Assembly (NCBI RefSeq): GCF_900114135.1
Contig: NZ_FORY01000018.1
Span: forward strand, 1-56,374
Reading direction: 5' to 3'
DNA: 56,374 bases
DNA from: Celeribacter halophilus
Lineage (GTDB): Bacteria > Pseudomonadota > Alphaproteobacteria > Rhodobacterales > Rhodobacteraceae
Made by a program: the position numbers and the translations under genes. The notes under the pieces were generated by a model. The model had not been told where the DNA came from, searched no databases, and worked only from the letters and a program-made list of their open reading frames with translations. Below, piece after piece: positions 35,756 through 43,802 of this stretch. Each line of letters starts with the position of its first letter. The first letter of the stretch is position 1.

Positions 35756-36592
35756 ATGACCGAGTTGACCCAAGTGACTGAACAAAAATCCAAACCCGTC
35801 CCCACACTGCCGGATGCCGCCAAGGTTCTGGAAGTCAAACACTGGAACGACCGGCTGTTCTCCTTCAAGGTCGAGCGCCCGCAAAGCCTGCGCTTCCGCT
35901 CCGGCGAATTCGTGATGATCGGGCTGATGGGGGACGTGAACCCGAAGACCGGCAAGGCCAAGCCACTGCTGCGCGCCTATTCCATCGCCTCGCCGAACTG
36001 GGAAGAACATCTGGAGTTCTACTCCATCAAAGTGCCCGATGGCCCGCTCACCTCGCGTTTGCAACATATCCAGCCGGGCGACGAGATCATCCTGCGCCCG
36101 AAACCCGTGGGCACGCTGGTGGTGGATGCGCTCCTGCCGGGCAAGCGGCTCTGGTTCTTTGCCACAGGCACGGGGATTGCCCCCTTCGCCTCGCTGATGC
36201 GCGAGCCGGAGGTCTACGAGAAATACGAAGAGGTCATTCTCATGCACACCTGTCGGGAGGTCTCCGAACTGGAATATGGCCGCCAACTGGTCGAGCATAT
36301 CAAGTCCGACGAAATCCTCTCCGAAATCGAACAGGGCAAGCTGCGCTATTACCCGACGACAACCCGTGAAGAGTTTCACCACATGGGCCGTGTCACGGAC
36401 AACCTGTCCTCCGGCAAGGTGTTCACAGACCTCGGCATTGATCCGATCACACCGGAGACGGATCGCGGCATGGTTTGTGGCAATCTGGCATTCAACAAGG
36501 ACATCATGGCCATTCTCGACGGGTTCGGCCTGCGCGAAGGGGCCAATTCGGAACCCAAGGAATATGTGGTCGAGAAGGCCTTTGTGGACTGA
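35756..36592 (+). CDS. fpr: Ferredoxin-NADP+ reductase
   Basis: Fpr moves electrons between NADPH and ferredoxin or flavodoxin through FAD. The 278-residue protein has the FAD motif RAYSIASP, the FRSGEFVMIGL strand, the NADP motif FATGTGIAPFASLMREPEVYEKYEE and MVCGNLAFNKDI. The C-terminus KEYVVEKAFVD is that of the bacterial short type. It lies 112 bp after the sulfur operon, behind its terminator. It could feed CysI, though oxidative-stress and general roles are known in the family. Confidence 0.94.
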   Translation: MTELTQVTEQKSKPVPTLPDAAKVLEVKHWNDRLFSFKVERPQSLRFRSGEFVMIGLMGDVNPKTGKAKPLLRAYSIASPNWEEHLEFYSIKVPDGPLTSRLQHIQPGDEIILRPKPVGTLVVDALLPGKRLWFFATGTGIAPFASLMREPEVYEKYEEVILMHTCREVSELEYGRQLVEHIKSDEILSEIEQGKLRYYPTTTREEFHHMGRVTDNLSSGKVFTDLGIDPITPETDRGMVCGNLAFNKDIMAILDGFGLREGANSEPKEYVVEKAFVD

Positions 36593-36644
36593 TCCGACTG
36601 GATTGACCTGCGCGCAGACGGTCCTTCCGACATAAGAGACCCTA

Positions 36645-36675
36645 TGCAAACCCCGCTTCGGCGGGGTTTTCTTTT
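36645..36675 (+). terminator. fpr terminator
   Basis: AAACCCCGC/GCGGGGTTT with a TTCG-type loop is followed by TCTTTT. The repeated GAGTATTT motif follows at 36676. Confidence 0.88.
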
Positions 36676-36700
36676 GAGTATTTCCGGCACAAAGGAAACG
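36676..36700 (+). repeat. Post-terminator motif, copy B
   Basis: GAGTATTTCCGGCACAAAGG and AAA follow the fpr terminator. They share GAGTATTT and CACAAAGGAAA with copy C. Confidence 0.5.
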
Positions 36701-36722
36701 CGCGGACGCTTCACCGCAAACA

Positions 36723-36757
36723 AAAAAGCCGCGCAAAGTCTCCCCCGCGCGGCTTTC
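36723..36757 (-). terminator. Terminator of the repeat lipoprotein gene
   Basis: On the minus strand AAGCCGCGC pairs with GCGCGGCTT across a 12-nt loop and is followed by TTTTTTG. Confidence 0.88.
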
Positions 36758-36777
36758 GTTTTCAATAGACCGGAGCC

Positions 36778-37575
36778 TTACATGCCGAGTAGCGTGCGGG
36801 CCTTTTCAAGGATCGCGCTGAGGATCTCGGGGTTGTCCTTGGCTTGTGTCATGCCGGTCACGATGGTGGTTTTCGCGGTCTCGGACAGCGGGGAAGCGTT
36901 CACCACTTCGGTTGCCTTGTCGAGATCGAACCCGTCAACGGTCAGCACTTCGGCTGCGGCGGAGAGATCGAAGGCCGGAGCGGCGTCCATTGCCTCTTCG
37001 GTTACAGCGTCGACAGCCGCTTCAGCGGTGTCGGCAGCAGCTTCAACAGCGTCGCCTGCAGCATCGGCAGCCACATCCGCAGCGGCTTCGGCCGTGTCGG
37101 CAGCCGTTTCAGCGGCGTCCGCAGCCATGTCAGCGGCAGCATCGGTTGCGTCATCAGCCATGTCGGTGGCAGCTTCTGCGGCTTCGCTTGCAGCGTCAGT
37201 CGCAGCCTCGGTTGCGTCAGCCGCAGCATCAGCCGCGTCTGTGGCAGCGTCTACAGCTGCTTCGGCAGCATCAGAGGCCGCATCAACAGCGCCTTCACCA
37301 GCAGCTTCCACAGCGTCCGTGGCGGCTTCGACAGCGTCGGATGCGGCTTCGGTGGCAGCTTCAGCAGCGTCGGATGCCATATCAGCTGCGTCTTCGGCGG
37401 CTTCGGTCACGGTTTCGGTTACGGAGTCGGCGGCATCGGTTGCCGCTTCGGTGGCCTGCTCGATAATGGAGCCAGTGGTCGCTTCGCCTTCCGCAGCTTT
37501 GTCTTCTTCTTTACAGGCTGCCAGTGAAAGCGCGAGACTGGTCATCAGAGCGCCGGTCAAAATACGTTTGGTCAT
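36778..37575 (-). CDS. Ala/Asp-rich repeat lipoprotein
   Basis: The 265-residue protein has a lipoprotein signal ([21 protein letters not shown], lipobox LAAC). Residues ~35-195 are a nearly uninterrupted A, D, E, T repeat (units such as DAAEAA, DAADAA, EAATDA) that should form one long amphipathic helix or coiled coil. The C-terminal ~60 residues are normal ([31 protein letters not shown]). It is probably an outer- or inner-membrane-anchored envelope protein; the repeat recalls Lpp-like or LEA-like helices, but no family is certain. ATG 37575 gives the signal; the frame runs open to 38382 antisense to infC. It has its own terminator. Confidence 0.75.
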   Translation of the reverse strand: MTKRILTGALMTSLALSLAACKEEDKAAEGEATTGSIIEQATEAATDAADSVTETVTEAAEDAADMASDAAEAATEAASDAVEAATDAVEAAGEGAVDAASDAAEAAVDAATDAADAAADATEAATDAASEAAEAATDMADDATDAAADMAADAAETAADTAEAAADVAADAAGDAVEAAADTAEAAVDAVTEEAMDAAPAFDLSAAAEVLTVDGFDLDKATEVVNASPLSETAKTTIVTGMTQAKDNPEILSAILEKARTLLGM

Positions 37576-37806
37576 GTGTGTCTTCCTCACCAAATACTTG
37601 GGCCACAACATGCGGCCTTTGCAGGAGGTTCCCCCCTCTGCGAGACCCGCATATGGCATGCGTTCTACAGGAATGTAAGGGGCCGAGGCAGCGAAAATTT
37701 CCCCGTCGACCGCCTTGTGCGGGATGTCGCCGAAACTGGGTTGAAACTGCGCGCAATTCACCCTATTTTCCGGCAACACAAATGCAACCACAGACAGGAG
37801 CTTCCC

Positions 37807-38358
37807 ATAGCCCGCAGACCGCATAATGCCCCGCCGACCCGTGACACCGGACCTCGCGTCAATGAACGCATCCGTGCACCGGAAATTCGCCTGATCGGCG
37901 CAGAGGGTGAAAATGTCGGGGTCGTCACCCCCGCCAGAGCCATGGATATGGCCGCTGAATCCGGACTTGATCTCGTCGAGATTTCGCCGAATGCCAATCC
38001 GCCCGTCTGTAAGATCATGGATTATGGCAAGTTCAAATACGAACAGCAAAAGCGGGAATCCGAAGCCCGCAAGAAGCAAAAAACCATTGAAATCAAGGAA
38101 GTGAAATTCCGTCCTGGCACCGATGTGCATGACTACCAGGTCAAGATGCGCAACGTGGTCAAGTTCCTTGAGAATGGTGACAAGGTCAAAGTGACCCTGC
38201 GGTTCCGCGGTCGTGAAATGGCGCACCAGGATCTGGGTCGCCAGCTTTTGGAACGTGTCGCTGAAGACACGAAAGAACTCGGCAAGATTGAAAACATGCC
38301 GAAAATGGAAGGCCGTCAGATGATTATGATGATCGGCCCGCTTCCTGCCAAAGGCTGA
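37807..38358 (+). CDS. infC: Translation initiation factor IF-3, AUA start
   Basis: IF-3 proofreads initiator tRNA on the 30S subunit. The 183-residue product has the N-domain [23 protein letters not shown] and [25 protein letters not shown], the lysine-rich linker and the C-domain [20 protein letters not shown] and [16 protein letters not shown]. No ATG, GTG or TTG lies at the conserved start. An AGGAG at 37795-37799 is followed seven bases later by ATA at 37807, and the protein from there ([19 protein letters not shown]) matches the family start. infC is known for rare start codons (AUU in E. coli) that let IF-3 limit its own synthesis. The promoter lies in the 231 bp shared with the lipoprotein gene. 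Confidence 0.92.
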   Translation: MARRPHNAPPTRDTGPRVNERIRAPEIRLIGAEGENVGVVTPARAMDMAAESGLDLVEISPNANPPVCKIMDYGKFKYEQQKRESEARKKQKTIEIKEVKFRPGTDVHDYQVKMRNVVKFLENGDKVKVTLRFRGREMAHQDLGRQLLERVAEDTKELGKIENMPKMEGRQMIMMIGPLPAKG

Positions 38359-38380
38359 TACGTCAGGCTGTTCAAGGTTC

Positions 38381-38409
38381 AAACCCCGGCGCTTTGCCGG
38401 GGTTTTTCT
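38381..38409 (+). terminator. infC terminator
   Basis: AAACCCCGGC/GCCGGGGTTT around a GCTTT loop is followed by TTCTTT. Confidence 0.9.
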
Positions 38410-38430
38410 TTGACGTGAGGGCGTTTTTTA

Positions 38431-40119
38431 TCAAAAAGCCCCTGCTCCCATGCTCGCGAGCACCAGCACAAGCACCTGTGGCGCGAGGATACGCAGGAAC
38501 ATCACCAGCGGATAGACGGAGACATAAGCGACCGAGGCCGCGCCCGTCTTGCTCATCGCCACGGCGAAGGCCAGAGCCGGAGGATCGGTCATGGAGCCGG
38601 CCAGAACGCCGCACAGGCTGAGGTAGTTGAACTTGCCAAAGACGCGCGCAATCGTCCCCACGACGAGCAGCGGAACCAGCGTGATCAGGATGCCATAGCC
38701 CATCCACGACAGCCCGTCTCCCTCGAACAAGGTCTCGAAAAACCGGTCTCCCGCCACGATCCCGACCACGGCGAGGAAGAGGACGATGCCGAATTCGCGC
38801 AGCGCATGGTTCGCCGCAGGTGGCATATACCATGTGAACGGCCCCCAATGACCCAGCCGCCCCAACAGGATCGCGGCCATCAACGGACCACCCGCAAGTC
38901 CGAGCTTCAAGGGCGCCGGAAGGCCGGGCACAGCCAGCGGGATTGAGCCCAGCAGCACCCCAAGCGCGATGCCGAAAAAGAGGGCGGGGAATTGCACCTC
39001 TTGCAGCCGTGCATTCTCGTTGCCCAACTGGCTGGCCACCGCATCGATATCGGCTTTTGTCCCCACCACGGTGACAATATCGCCAAAGCCCAGCGTCGAT
39101 CCACCCTGCGCCGGAAGTTCGACACCAGCCCGATTGATCCGTGACACCGTCACGCCGTGGCCTTCGAGAAAGGCAAGCTCCTTGAGCGTTTTGCCCAGCA
39201 CACGGTCCTTGGTCACAACAAGGCGCGACCATGTGAGCTTCGTGCCCTTCGTGGTCAAAGGCGCATCAATCTCGCGGCCCAAAATAAGCTTCATCGCTTG
39301 CAATTTCTCAGCAGGCCCCACGAGATGCAGGCAATCGCCCAGATGCACGATCACATCGCGCGTCGGCACCACAAGGTCATCGCCTTTTTTCATGCGCGAG
39401 GCCACCACCCCGTGATCGAAGAGATCAGGCACATCGCCAAGCCGGAGCCCGTCGAGATTGGCATTGGTCACGGCCACATTCATCGAAGGTAGTGCTTCTT
39501 CGCCGCTCTGGCTCTCGGCGCGATAGGCGGCCTCTTCGCGCTCCAGAACAATGCCGAACAGGAATCGGATCACGAACATGGAGGTGAGAATTCCAAGGAT
39601 GCCAAAGGGATAGGCCATCGCATACCCCATACCGGATTCTGCGACTTCCGAGGGCGGAAACCCCGCATCTCCCAACACCTGCTGCGCAGCCCCAAGCCCC
39701 GGCGTGTTGGTCACCGCCCCCGACATGACCCCGACCAGAACAGGCAGGGGCAAATCGGCCAACGCATAGACCAGCACTGTCATCACAACACCGCCCAGGA
39801 CGATACCAATGGCAGCAAGGTTGAATTTCAACCCCGACTTGGCAAAAGAAGAAAAGAAACTCGGCCCGACCTGAATCCCGATGGTGTAGACAAAGAGGAT
39901 CAGCCCCAATTCGCGCACGAAATGCATCACCTCGCCATCAAATTCGATCCCGGCGCGGGAGGCGAAATGGCCGATGAGAATGCCGGAAAACAGCACCCCG
40001 CCAATACCGAGGCCCACTTTCCGGATTTGCAGTTTTCCCAACAAAAGACCAAAGGCACCGGCAAGGCAAAGCGCCAGCGTCGTCAGGGCAATATCGGAGA
40101 GCACAAAAGCATTTGTCAT
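38431..40119 (-). CDS. AspT/YidE-type transporter with two TrkA-C domains
   Basis: The 562-residue membrane protein has two hydrophobic halves (about 1-165 and 380-562) around a soluble centre with two TrkA-C/RCK-C-like domains (LRLGDVPDLFDHGVVASRMKKGDDLVVP, GKTLKELAFLEGHGVTVSRINRAG). This is the layout of the aspartate:alanine exchanger family. Conserved GxGx membrane segments include ELGLILFVYTIGIQVGPSFF and MSGAVTNTPGLGAAQQVL. The substrate is unknown. ATG 40119 (MTNAFVLSDIAL) begins the first membrane helix; the frame extension to 40296 is not used. The small-RNA terminator lies 190 bp upstream. Confidence 0.85.
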   Translation of the reverse strand: MTNAFVLSDIALTTLALCLAGAFGLLLGKLQIRKVGLGIGGVLFSGILIGHFASRAGIEFDGEVMHFVRELGLILFVYTIGIQVGPSFFSSFAKSGLKFNLAAIGIVLGGVVMTVLVYALADLPLPVLVGVMSGAVTNTPGLGAAQQVLGDAGFPPSEVAESGMGYAMAYPFGILGILTSMFVIRFLFGIVLEREEAAYRAESQSGEEALPSMNVAVTNANLDGLRLGDVPDLFDHGVVASRMKKGDDLVVPTRDVIVHLGDCLHLVGPAEKLQAMKLILGREIDAPLTTKGTKLTWSRLVVTKDRVLGKTLKELAFLEGHGVTVSRINRAGVELPAQGGSTLGFGDIVTVVGTKADIDAVASQLGNENARLQEVQFPALFFGIALGVLLGSIPLAVPGLPAPLKLGLAGGPLMAAILLGRLGHWGPFTWYMPPAANHALREFGIVLFLAVVGIVAGDRFFETLFEGDGLSWMGYGILITLVPLLVVGTIARVFGKFNYLSLCGVLAGSMTDPPALAFAVAMSKTGAASVAYVSVYPLVMFLRILAPQVLVLVLASMGAGAF

Positions 40120-40305
40120 AGCACGCACTTTCTGAGCGGGGAGGCTCGCAGAGGAGGTGTCGTAGAATGTCGTTTCAGGTCCGGACTTGACGCGACAATG
40201 CGTCCGATACAGCGATCTGTAAGTGATATGTGTCAATTTTCTGCAAATGCGGTGCCGGATTGCAAGAAAAAGCGGACAAGCGACAGGCTTTGGCATGACA
40301 TGCGG

Positions 40306-40349
40306 AAAAAAATGGCGTCGTAGGAGAAACGCATAACCCTACGACGCCA
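40306..40349 (-). terminator. Strong rho-independent terminator
   Basis: The exact 12-bp stem with a 13-nt loop is followed by TTTTTTTCC on the minus strand. It ends the proposed small RNA or the FadB-like transcript. Confidence 0.88.
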
Positions 40350-40468
40350 GTATAGTATTCTGCCCACGCACAAAAGGCAGGATACAGCGCGGACGATCGG
40401 AAGGAGAGTCCGCGGGAGGAATGCAGGACCCCAAGTCTGACTGCTGACGTCGGGCCCCTGCGCTCAAG
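40306..40468 (-). ncRNA. Candidate FNR-controlled small RNA with anti-Shine-Dalgarno loops
   Basis: On the minus strand a transcript of about 163 nt would start near 40468, about 41 bp downstream of the centre of a perfect FNR box, and end at a strong terminator. That terminator has an exact 12-bp stem (TGGCGTCGTAGG at 40338-40349 with its complement at 40313-40324) and then TTTTTTT. A second hairpin has a 7-bp stem (40408-40414 with 40388-40394) and a 13-nt loop UCUCCUUCCGAUC; a CCUCCC segment lies at 40414-40419. Exposed CU-rich anti-Shine-Dalgarno stretches are typical of alphaproteobacterial trans-acting sRNAs. No convincing ORF lies inside. The alternative is that it is the 3' end of the FadB-like mRNA. 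Confidence 0.5.
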
Positions 40469-40500
40469 AAAAGAAATATGTCAGAGGCGTTGCGAAAACC

Positions 40501-40514
40501 TTGATCTCGATCAA
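40501..40514. promoter_or_regulatory. Perfect FNR box
   Basis: TTGATCTCGATCAA matches the FNR/FnrL consensus TTGAT-N4-ATCAA exactly. On the minus strand a -10-like CATATT (40475-40480) lies 20 bp downstream, close to the class II spacing. It lies about 100 bp beyond the FadB-like gene's stop. Confidence 0.6.
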
Positions 40515-40616
40515 CCGCATATGAGCGCAGCATATTGACCAAACCCCAAATTCGGAAAATGAGCCGATTTTGAGGAAAATTGGCGCGGACACACCTCGAA
40601 ACCGGCCACGCAACCC

Positions 40617-42713
40617 TCAGATAAGGTTCAGTTTTTCGAAATTTTCACCATATTTGATCAATTCGCGCCAGATTGTCGCAGGCTCCCAAATATCCGGCGC
40701 CTGGTCCGTATAGGCGCGCAGACGTTTCTCCGCCGCCAGAAGCCCCATCAACTCCGCCGACTTCATCGGCCCACCGCGAAAACGCGGGTAGGCTTTGGCG
40801 AGCATCATGACCACATCAATGTCCAGCGGATGTTCCACCGTGCCGGATTGCAAAAGCCGCGCACCGGCGTTGGCTTCGGCCAGCACGATCCGTTCGAAAA
40901 TATCGCTGTCTTCCAGCGCGATCTCCGGCACCCCGCCTTCGCGCCGCAACTCGGTCAAGATCACCTCGGTTTCGCTGTCGTCGCGCTGGCCTTCGGCGTC
41001 GTAATCATAGAACCCGTGCCCAGACGCTTTGCCCTTGCGGCCCGCGCTGCTCAGGAACTGCGCCACCGCGCCGGACATATGTTCAAGCCCCAGCGCATCC
41101 ATCAATTCGCACGGCCCTGTCGGAAAGCCATAGTCGCGCATCACCGCGTCAATCCGCGCCGGTCGCGCCCCCATGAGCAAGAGCACATCCACAGCGGCCC
41201 AGCCCGCCTCCTGCACCACATTGGCAATCAAACCATCACGCGCCCGCACGCTCACCGGCAGTTTTCCAATCTGGCGCACAAAGCCGTGTGCGGTGGCCAA
41301 AGCATTGACATCAACCCCTTCTGGGCGCGCCAGTTCCACCACCCGCATCGCCTGAGAGGGGGCGAAAAAATGCAGGCCAAGAAACCGTTCCGGATGGGCC
41401 AGATCCTGTGCCAGACGCCCGAAGGCACGGTCGGAAATCGTGGCCAGCACGGTCTCTTCGGGCAGGAATTCTTCGATCCGCGCCAAAAGCCGTGCCCGCG
41501 CCTCCACCGAACCACGGCTGGCATCAAGCACAAGCTCCGCCTTTGCGAGTCGATCAATCTGGGTGCCCGCCTCCAGCGCCGCGATCCGTTCATCGCGCTG
41601 CTCTGCGGTCAACTGGCCCCTCTGGGCTGCGCGGGTGTAAACGGTGTTGATCCGCTGTTGGTCCAGCACCAGTTGATCGGCGGAATTGCCCAGAAGCTGC
41701 ACCTTCACCCCGTGATCCAGCGCCGCAATGGCAATGCCCAAAGCATAATCACCTGAACCGACGATCCCGACCGTCTCGACCTTGCGCGGCTTGGCGCCTT
41801 TTGCCCCGATCAGTCGCGCAGCGCGACGTTCGGCAAAAGCCGCGTGACGCAGGGCTTTGGAGCCTTCGCTTTCAAAACAGTCCTCACGCGCCACGGTTTC
41901 ACGGTTTACACCGGCCTCATAGGGCAGCATCAGCGCCGCTTCGACACAGTCGATGATCTGCGCGGGGGCGATGCTGCGCTTGGTGGTGGTTCTCTTGCGG
42001 TGATCGGCCACCTCTTTCAGATAGGACACCCCGTCGCGCAACCCGTCCGACCGGTCCTGCGCGGGGCGCGGGGCTTTGCCCTCGGACAGAAGGTTTCGGG
42101 CAAATTCCAAGGCTTCCACGCCGATGCGTTTGCGGGCCAGTTCGTCAATCAGCCCCAAAGCATGGGCCTTGGGGGCCGGGACGGGATGGCCGGAGAGCAA
42201 AATCTCCAAGGCAGCCCCTGCGCCGATCATCCGTGGCAAGACCTGCGTCACGCCGCCGGTGGGCACCAGCCCGACCGTGACATCCGGCGCGGCCAGCCGC
42301 GCACCCTGCCCTGCGATCCGGTAATGCGCCGCCAAAGCCAGCGCCAGTCCCGCCTCGAACACCGCGCCATGCAAGGCCGCCACCACGGGTTTGGAGCAAG
42401 AGGAAATACGCGCGCACAGCGCGTTCAGTCCGGGTTCCGGCTCTTGCGCAACCAGACTGTCCGGCTCGAACCCCGAAGAGAACCCCGCGCCAGAGCCGAT
42501 CAGGACGATGGCTTTGACCTTCGGATCGGCCTCCGCCTCTCCCACAGCGTCGAAAAGCGCCTGTCGCATCTCTTGTGTAAGAAGGTTCATCGGCGGACGT
42601 GACAAGCGCAAAACGGCGATGTCCCCGTCATGTGTCACTGTCACAGCGGGCGCGGATGCACCCTCGTTCAAAACCTCGCCCGCGTCTCGCGTTAACTCTT
42701 TCACGTCACTCAT
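40617..42713 (-). CDS. FadB/FadJ-like fused crotonase and 3-hydroxyacyl-CoA dehydrogenase
   Basis: The 698-residue protein joins a crotonase domain (about 24-215), an NAD-binding 3-hydroxyacyl-CoA dehydrogenase domain (about 310-490; KVETVGIVGSGDYALGIAI) and two C-terminal dehydrogenase halves. The dehydrogenase residues look intact: His in GLHFFAPSQAM, Glu in MRVVELARPEG, Asn in DGLIANVV. In the crotonase part both catalytic glutamates are changed: FEAGLALALA has A124 where the hydratase has Glu, and AAPDVTVG has D144 in place of the second Glu. It may therefore have lost or altered hydratase activity. The role in fatty-acid or related acid breakdown is inferred. Confidence 0.85.
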   Translation of the reverse strand: MSDVKELTRDAGEVLNEGASAPAVTVTHDGDIAVLRLSRPPMNLLTQEMRQALFDAVGEAEADPKVKAIVLIGSGAGFSSGFEPDSLVAQEPEPGLNALCARISSCSKPVVAALHGAVFEAGLALALAAHYRIAGQGARLAAPDVTVGLVPTGGVTQVLPRMIGAGAALEILLSGHPVPAPKAHALGLIDELARKRIGVEALEFARNLLSEGKAPRPAQDRSDGLRDGVSYLKEVADHRKRTTTKRSIAPAQIIDCVEAALMLPYEAGVNRETVAREDCFESEGSKALRHAAFAERRAARLIGAKGAKPRKVETVGIVGSGDYALGIAIAALDHGVKVQLLGNSADQLVLDQQRINTVYTRAAQRGQLTAEQRDERIAALEAGTQIDRLAKAELVLDASRGSVEARARLLARIEEFLPEETVLATISDRAFGRLAQDLAHPERFLGLHFFAPSQAMRVVELARPEGVDVNALATAHGFVRQIGKLPVSVRARDGLIANVVQEAGWAAVDVLLLMGARPARIDAVMRDYGFPTGPCELMDALGLEHMSGAVAQFLSSAGRKGKASGHGFYDYDAEGQRDDSETEVILTELRREGGVPEIALEDSDIFERIVLAEANAGARLLQSGTVEHPLDIDVVMMLAKAYPRFRGGPMKSAELMGLLAAEKRLRAYTDQAPDIWEPATIWRELIKYGENFEKLNLI

Positions 42714-42770
42714 CTTGCCCCCGCACCAATCAATGTGGGCGCACGGTGTGTCGGGCTATGTAACCACGAC

Positions 42771-42802
42771 TTATCCACATACTGCCCACAGGTTTTTCCA
42801 CA
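42771..42802 (+). promoter_or_regulatory. Three DnaA-box-like 9-mers in tandem
   Basis: TTATCCACA (42771-42779, perfect), CTGCCCACA (42782-42790) and TTTTCCACA (42794-42802) lie in one orientation at 11-12 bp steps. They fill the 147-bp gap upstream of the FadB-like gene. Confidence 0.45.
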
Positions 42803-42860
42803 TAATGGCGGAGAGTGTCCCTGTAAGGCAAGATGGCATTTTCAAGACCCGCAATCGCGA

Positions 42861-43070
42861 TTACGGGCGTTTGGGGTAAATCCCGTCGGCAGCACCCTCT
42901 TCCAGCTCCGCCTCCAGCCGCACGAGGTCTTCGGGCAATGGCAGACCGAGAGCGCGAAGCTCGGAGAGTTTCTCCCGCAGGGTCTCTTGCAGGATGTGAC
43001 GGTCTTCCGGTCGCGCCGCGATTTCATTCAAGGTCATATAGACCTGTGCTTTCAGAGCTTCAAAAGCCAT
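42861..43070 (-). CDS. Small conserved hypothetical protein (69 residues)
   Basis: The product (MAFEALKAQVYMTLNEIAAR, then DRHILQETLREKLSELRALG) is mostly helical and ends ELEEGAADGIYPKRP. I know it only as a roseobacter-type hypothetical. ATG 43070 has GGATG upstream; the frame is open to 43136. It is the third gene of a minus-strand cluster headed by the DksA-like gene. Confidence 0.65.
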   Translation of the reverse strand: MAFEALKAQVYMTLNEIAARPEDRHILQETLREKLSELRALGLPLPEDLVRLEAELEEGAADGIYPKRP

Positions 43071-43114
43071 AGCGCATCCTTTCCGGAAAACTTCACATCC
43101 TGCCGAGCCCGTGC

Positions 43115-43303
43115 TCAGACCGGAATATTGTCCCACAGATCGTCATCATCGTCTTTGGATGCTTCGGGACGGATATAGATCGTTTCCGTCTCGACAAATG
43201 TCTGGCGCAGCTTGCCTTTGAGCGCCACGGCTGTTTCCTCATCCTTGACGAGATCATCAACAATCTTGTCGATTTCCACATCGGGTCTCTTTGTCTTGGT
43301 CAT
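43115..43303 (-). CDS. Small hypothetical protein (62 residues)
   Basis: The product begins MTKTKRPDVEIDKIVDDLVKDEETAVALKG and ends with an acidic run (KDDDDDLWDNIPV). Function is unknown. ATG 43303 has a strong AGGAGG six bases upstream, which decides this start over the in-frame ATG at 43324. It lies 64 bp after the DksA-like gene. Confidence 0.65.
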   Translation of the reverse strand: MTKTKRPDVEIDKIVDDLVKDEETAVALKGKLRQTFVETETIYIRPEASKDDDDDLWDNIPV

Positions 43304-43367
43304 GTCAGTCCTCCCAGAAGTCAATTTCTTGCAAGGTCTTCACAGCGCCTGCGCGGATGGCTTGCCT

Positions 43368-43703
43368 CTATCCGCGTGCGGCGTTGCGGGCTGCACAATC
43401 CCGGCACACCGGAGTATAGGGTAACACATCCAGCCGTTCTTTGCTGATCTCTTCGCCACATTCGGCACAGATTCCGTAGTCACCGGCATCGATCCGCCCA
43501 AGTGCCGCATCAATCATCGCGATTTCCGCCTTGCCGGTATGTCCCATACCCTCAAGCACCTCGTCGCTTTCGCGTTCAGTGGCCAGATCCTCCCAGTCCT
43601 TCGACTGGTGCGCATCAAGTTCCGCGTCGATCTCTTGCAGGCGCGCAGCCAGTTCCGCCTTGCGGTCCAGCAATTGCGCGCGTCTCTTTTCAAGGTCAAT
43701 CAT
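43368..43703 (-). CDS. DksA/TraR-family zinc-finger protein
   Basis: The 111-residue protein has a coiled-coil N-terminal half (DLEKRRAQLLDRKAELAARLQEIDAELD) and a C-terminal C4 zinc finger with C79-x2-C82 (CAECGEEI) and C100-x2-C103 (CRDCAARN), the DksA/TraR layout. DksA-type proteins bind the RNA polymerase secondary channel; short forms may act without ppGpp. ATG 43703 follows AAGGAGGACCACC. A perfect FNR box lies at 43750-43763, so oxygen control is likely. Confidence 0.85.
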   Translation of the reverse strand: MIDLEKRRAQLLDRKAELAARLQEIDAELDAHQSKDWEDLATERESDEVLEGMGHTGKAEIAMIDAALGRIDAGDYGICAECGEEISKERLDVLPYTPVCRDCAARNAARG

Positions 43704-43749
43704 GGTGGTCCTCCTTGAAAGAGGATCACCTGAAACCGCAGGCACGGCC

Positions 43750-43763
43750 TTGATTCACATCAA
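43750..43763. promoter_or_regulatory. Perfect FNR box before the DksA-like gene
   Basis: TTGATTCACATCAA fits TTGAT-N4-ATCAA. On the minus strand, 22 bp downstream is GATCCT, a weak -10. A class II start would fall near 43715, only about 12 nt before the start codon, at the ribosome-binding site itself. Confidence 0.6.
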
Positions 43764-43802
43764 CAGACCTGCGGAAAAGCCCTGTGCGCTCCTGTATGGG
43801 CC

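Noticed and set aside
36990-37480. Repeat array that could suggest a CRISPR
   Set aside because: The repeats are codon-based Ala/Asp units inside a lipoprotein gene with no spacers.
40339-40542. 67-codon minus-strand frame near the FNR box
   Set aside because: Its start lies upstream of the FNR box and its end falls in the terminator; no domain and no ribosome-binding site.
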